Under the pieces are notes generated by a model, which worked only from the letters and a program-made list of their open reading frames with translations, was not told the origin of the DNA and ran no database searches. Shown here piece after piece: positions 61,424 through 64,000 of a DNA stretch of 64,000 bases (position 1 is its first letter; every line of letters starts with the position of its first letter). The position numbers were made by a program, and so were the translations under genes. The DNA lies in contig CALSCP010002418.1 of NCBI GenBank assembly GCA_943704425.1, positions 36,361 through 100,360 on the forward strand, given 5' to 3'. The DNA comes from Ministeria vibrans ATCC 50519 (Eukaryota > Opisthokonta > Filasterea).

Positions 61424-63529
61424 CTATACAACTTTGCATTCGCGAAGGAGGAGAGCACCGAGGAAGATATGGAAGGCGATGACGGCAAGGATAAGGACGA
61501 GAAGAAGAAAGAAGGACATGTGTCGAGGGTGGGGAGTGGGTGGAGGTAAGGCGTCGGCGGGAGTGGGGAAGAGGGGAAGAGGGAGAAATGGGGAGGAGGG
61601 AGCGACGGAACTGAGGAAAGTGGCGTTGGCGCTGAGAAGGAGCCCGGTGTCGGCGTGAGGGGTGGTGTACTCGGCGTGTTGGGCTAGTTCCTTGCATGTA
61701 GTGGCGGCGGTGGGATCACTAGATGTGGTGCAGACGTGACATGGAGTGGAGGAGTCACAACGGATGGAGGTGAGACCGGCGGGCGAGATGGAGAGGGAGA
61801 AGACGAGGGAGCCCGAATGGAGGCCCTTGACGTGCGTACTGGTGACGCCGTTGCGACCGCCTGGGGTGAGGGCAAGAACGCCTGGGGCAACAGGACGGAT
61901 TCCTGCATGGGCATAGAGGAGGGTGGCGGTGAGGTCTGCGCTTGCGTCGAGGGTCTGTTCACAGTTGGCGGCCTCGGCAAGCCCCTGTGCGTGTACGATG
62001 AGGGTGAGTGCGTGGGCGGCGGTGGACGCGTCGCCCGACTGTACTGCCGCAAGGATGCGGGTAACGGGGGCACTGAGAGCGCCCATAAAGGCGGTGTGGG
62101 GCGAGTAGGAGTAGCGGTGTTGGGAGCCGAGTGCAAACGAGGCCCATTTGTCGGGCATGGCCATGCCGGCACGCAGGTAGAGGTTGGCGGCGGTGGCGAA
62201 GGCGACGACTGACTCGTGTTTGGCGCGCGATGGGTGGAGCGCAAGCTGGGTGGCGCACGCATCGACAATGTCATGGCCGGCCGAGTGAGTGAACCAGGCG
62301 AGGCGGTCGGCGAGAAGAACGTGGAGCCAGGCAACGTGAAGGCACTCGGTGAGTGTGTGGGCGTCGGCAGTGACATGGTCGTCAGTGTGCCACTGAGCAA
62401 AGGCACGCTCGGCGAGGGAAGCGTCAAGAAGAGAGAGGGCAAGGACGGCACGGGGCGCTGGAAAGTGTTCGTGGCCGCCGCAGAGGCTTGGCGCGTCGTC
62501 GAGGAGATGCATGAGGGCGACGGATGCAAAATGGTTGTAGGCGGACCGGGGGGAAGCGGTGAGGGCAAGCGAGTGACCGCTGACGTTGAAGGAAGTGAGA
62601 GCGGCACGGGTGCGGACGGTGGATTCGCGGGTGTTTAAGAGAGCGTCACCCTTGAGAGTGGCGTACTGAGCGGCGTGGGTGCAGCATTTGGGGGAGTCGT
62701 CGGGACAGTCGCGCGCGAGAGGCGAAGCAGTTGAGAGCCACCAGAGGGGCACATCGGGTTCGACATGGAGAGTGGTGGTGGGCATGGTGGGCACGACGAG
62801 ACTGGAGTAGACGTGGACGTCTTCGCGAGCCATATTGAAGATGGACGTGCCGGTGTGTGTGGGACAGGCACTCATGCTGAGATGTTGACGCCAGTGTGGT
62901 GGTTGCTGCAGCGAGCGAAACTCAAAGGGGATACTCTTCGTGGGCACCGGGATGGTGGTGCTGGCAAGGTCGACGGGTGGTGATGAGGTGGGGGCTTGCT
63001 GGAACGACCTGAGGGTGGAGCGCACGGCGTAGGTGGAGTCGACAGCGAAGCGAGCGGTTTCAAGCACGAGACAGTGTCCGGGCGCGACAGCGTCAGCGGC
63101 GGTCGGGAGCAGTCTGGTGTAGGAGAGCTGGATGCCGCGCGAGGGATCGGTGACGCTGACGTGGGCGCCGGTGGCGTATGCGTCGGACGACGACGGGAGC
63201 GGGGCGACGGTGATGGCGACGGCGTCCACGCCATCGCGCAGCAGCTGCACTGAGTAGTGGCCGAGGGCGGACGCCGTGCCGAGCACGCCGTTGCCAATGT
63301 AGAACATGGGAGGCGGGCGCGTGGCGGGTCTTGACGCGGCGACCGTCACGAGCGGCCCTGCGGCGAGCTGGAGGCAGGCGTCGAGATCCGACAGCGATGC
63401 CAGGTTGTGCAGGACCTCCGACGACGTCAGGCTGCCGCTGTCGTCCGCAAAGTACGCATAGTACATGTACGGAAGGCAGATCAGTGCCAGCGCGATGAAG
63501 AGCAATCTTGATCGACGGGGGAGGGCCAT
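61424..63529 (-). CDS. Type I/II membrane protein resembling KIAA2013 (DUF2152)
   Basis: Single exon, 701 residues. An N-terminal hydrophobic segment (LLFIALALICLPYMYYAYF) is a signal anchor or signal peptide. The luminal part has MFYIGNGVLGTASALGHYS, resembling the VANGF region of KIAA2013, and a C-terminal transmembrane helix FFLLLVLILAVIAFHIFLGALLL ending with a short tail RECKVV. The overall plan (large luminal domain, C-terminal anchor) and several faint matches suggest the KIAA2013 family, whose function is unknown. I chose MALPRRSRLL at 63529 rather than the first Met at 63580, which would add a second hydrophobic stretch. The coding strand is GC-rich with no introns. Confidence 0.6.
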   Translation of the reverse strand: MALPRRSRLLFIALALICLPYMYYAYFADDSGSLTSSEVLHNLASLSDLDACLQLAAGPLVTVAASRPATRPPPMFYIGNGVLGTASALGHYSVQLLRDGVDAVAITVAPLPSSSDAYATGAHVSVTDPSRGIQLSYTRLLPTAADAVAPGHCLVLETARFAVDSTYAVRSTLRSFQQAPTSSPPVDLASTTIPVPTKSIPFEFRSLQQPPHWRQHLSMSACPTHTGTSIFNMAREDVHVYSSLVVPTMPTTTLHVEPDVPLWWLSTASPLARDCPDDSPKCCTHAAQYATLKGDALLNTRESTVRTRAALTSFNVSGHSLALTASPRSAYNHFASVALMHLLDDAPSLCGGHEHFPAPRAVLALSLLDASLAERAFAQWHTDDHVTADAHTLTECLHVAWLHVLLADRLAWFTHSAGHDIVDACATQLALHPSRAKHESVVAFATAANLYLRAGMAMPDKWASFALGSQHRYSYSPHTAFMGALSAPVTRILAAVQSGDASTAAHALTLIVHAQGLAEAANCEQTLDASADLTATLLYAHAGIRPVAPGVLALTPGGRNGVTSTHVKGLHSGSLVFSLSISPAGLTSIRCDSSTPCHVCTTSSDPTAATTCKELAQHAEYTTPHADTGLLLSANATFLSSVAPSSPFLPLPLFPTPADALPPPTPHPRHMSFFLLLVLILAVIAFHIFLGALLLRECKVV

Positions 63530-63667
63530 TGGACAAACACAAGTAAACAATAGTGAGATTATTCGATGACAAATTGACAATGTGAAATTCGACGAAAAAA
63601 AAAAAACACCAAATCATAAATTATTCATATTCATTCACCCACTCGGTCTCTGTTGAGGTAATTTGGA

Positions 63668-63763
63668 ATGTTTGCCGTTATCTTTGAGTCGATTGCTGCT
63701 GCAAACGCCGAGTACGACGCGACGGCGAAGCGAATGATTGAACTCGCACAACAAAATCCGGTG

Positions 63764-63810
<47 letters not shown>

Positions 63811-64000
63811 GTCTCTCGTTTGTATTGTACATGTGCGTGAGTGGTGCACCTCCCTCTCCTTCCTTCGTTAACTGTCTCTCAATCGGCTTTTTTCTTTCTT
63901 TTTCAGTTTTAACAGTACAATTTTTTCTGTCTCGTAGGGTTTCATTCGGATCGTGTCGGCTCGTGAGGAATCGAGCCGCCAAGGAATCACCGTGAGCTAC
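63668..64000 (+). CDS. Antibiotic-biosynthesis-monooxygenase (ABM) domain protein, partial
   Basis: Exon 1 is 63668-63760 (MFAVIFESIAAANAEYDATAKRM...), exon 2 starts at 63938 (GFIRIVSAREESSRQGITVSY) and runs off the window. The start, the phase-0 intron and the GF-I...E pattern fit the ferredoxin-like ABM fold of small dimeric monooxygenases and heme-degrading proteins. The substrate cannot be told. The intron is mostly a GTCT repeat. It is divergent from the KIAA2013-like gene, with 138 bp between start codons. Confidence 0.75.
63762..63811. repeat. (GTCT)n tetranucleotide repeat
   Basis: About 11 perfect GTCT units occur directly after the exon 1 donor of the ABM-domain gene. Confidence 0.95.

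Noticed and set aside
61684-62607. Long Pro/Ser/Thr-rich alternative frame in the KIAA2013-like gene
   Set aside because: A shadow frame of GC-rich coding DNA. The 718-codon frame on the same strand has signal anchor, glycosylation sites and C-terminal helix.

Overview
The window is nuclear DNA of a flagellated, probably sexual, unicellular eukaryote. Most genes are split by short GT-AG introns. Intergenic and intronic DNA is AT-rich and full of microsatellites, and there are three short runs of N. BBS7 (BBSome) and a SPATA17-like IQ protein point to a cilium or flagellum. HAP2/GCS1 points to gamete fusion, and PEX12, condensin, eIF3k and BET1 confirm a eukaryote. TAA, TAG and TGA all act as stops, but one TGA is read as selenocysteine in a deiodinase-like gene with a convincing SECIS element downstream. 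I cannot place the species. The repertoire (SWEET, DAF-36-like Rieske oxygenases, a chitin-synthase-like enzyme, isopentenyl phosphate kinase) would fit a protist near the opisthokonts, but that is a guess.

Layout. 0.6-5.4 kb: BBS7 and the hydroxyacid-oxoacid transhydrogenase ADHFE1, both minus. 5.5-8.1 kb: condensin subunit NCAPH. 8.3-10.1 kb: the 3' half of HAP2, then a gap. 10.6-15.8 kb: selenoprotein deiodinase, SWEET, a BSDC1-like protein and the first exon of a Rieske oxygenase. 15.9-20.3 kb: the 5' half of HAP2, PEX12 and a secreted EGF/GH43-like protein, then a gap. 20.6-26.4 kb: the rest of the Rieske gene, a CCDC142-like gene and a second, inverted Rieske copy. 26.6-33.9 kb: serine carboxypeptidase, mitochondrial 2-oxoglutarate carrier, three-domain rhodanese and a NIPA Mg2+ transporter. 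34-45 kb: a membrane coiled-coil protein, SPATA17-like, UAP1, NIF3, eIF3k, CHCHD2/10 and an AT-hook protein. 45-51 kb: a large mitochondrial PPR-like protein. 51-64 kb: isopentenyl phosphate kinase, BET1, an unknown gene, a 2016-residue caspase/chitin-synthase-like fusion, a KIAA2013-like membrane protein and the start of an ABM-domain gene.

Two genes, HAP2 and Rieske copy 1, are each cut inside an intron by the other's block. Both are repaired, with exact splice phase, if 10.35-15.89 kb and 15.90-20.39 kb are swapped. The exchange points are poly(T) tracts and N gaps, so an assembly mis-join is the simplest explanation.

The most unusual contents are the caspase-GT2 fusion, the selenoprotein deiodinase with its SECIS, the patchwork of near-identity between the inverted Rieske copies, and a dispersed intronic repeat built around TATCACTTTGTTTC. 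Genes are tightly packed, often divergent with 100-300 bp between starts. Metabolic links are limited: UAP1 makes UDP-GlcNAc, the donor that chitin synthases use, and ADHFE1 and the oxoglutarate carrier both act on mitochondrial 2-oxoacids.
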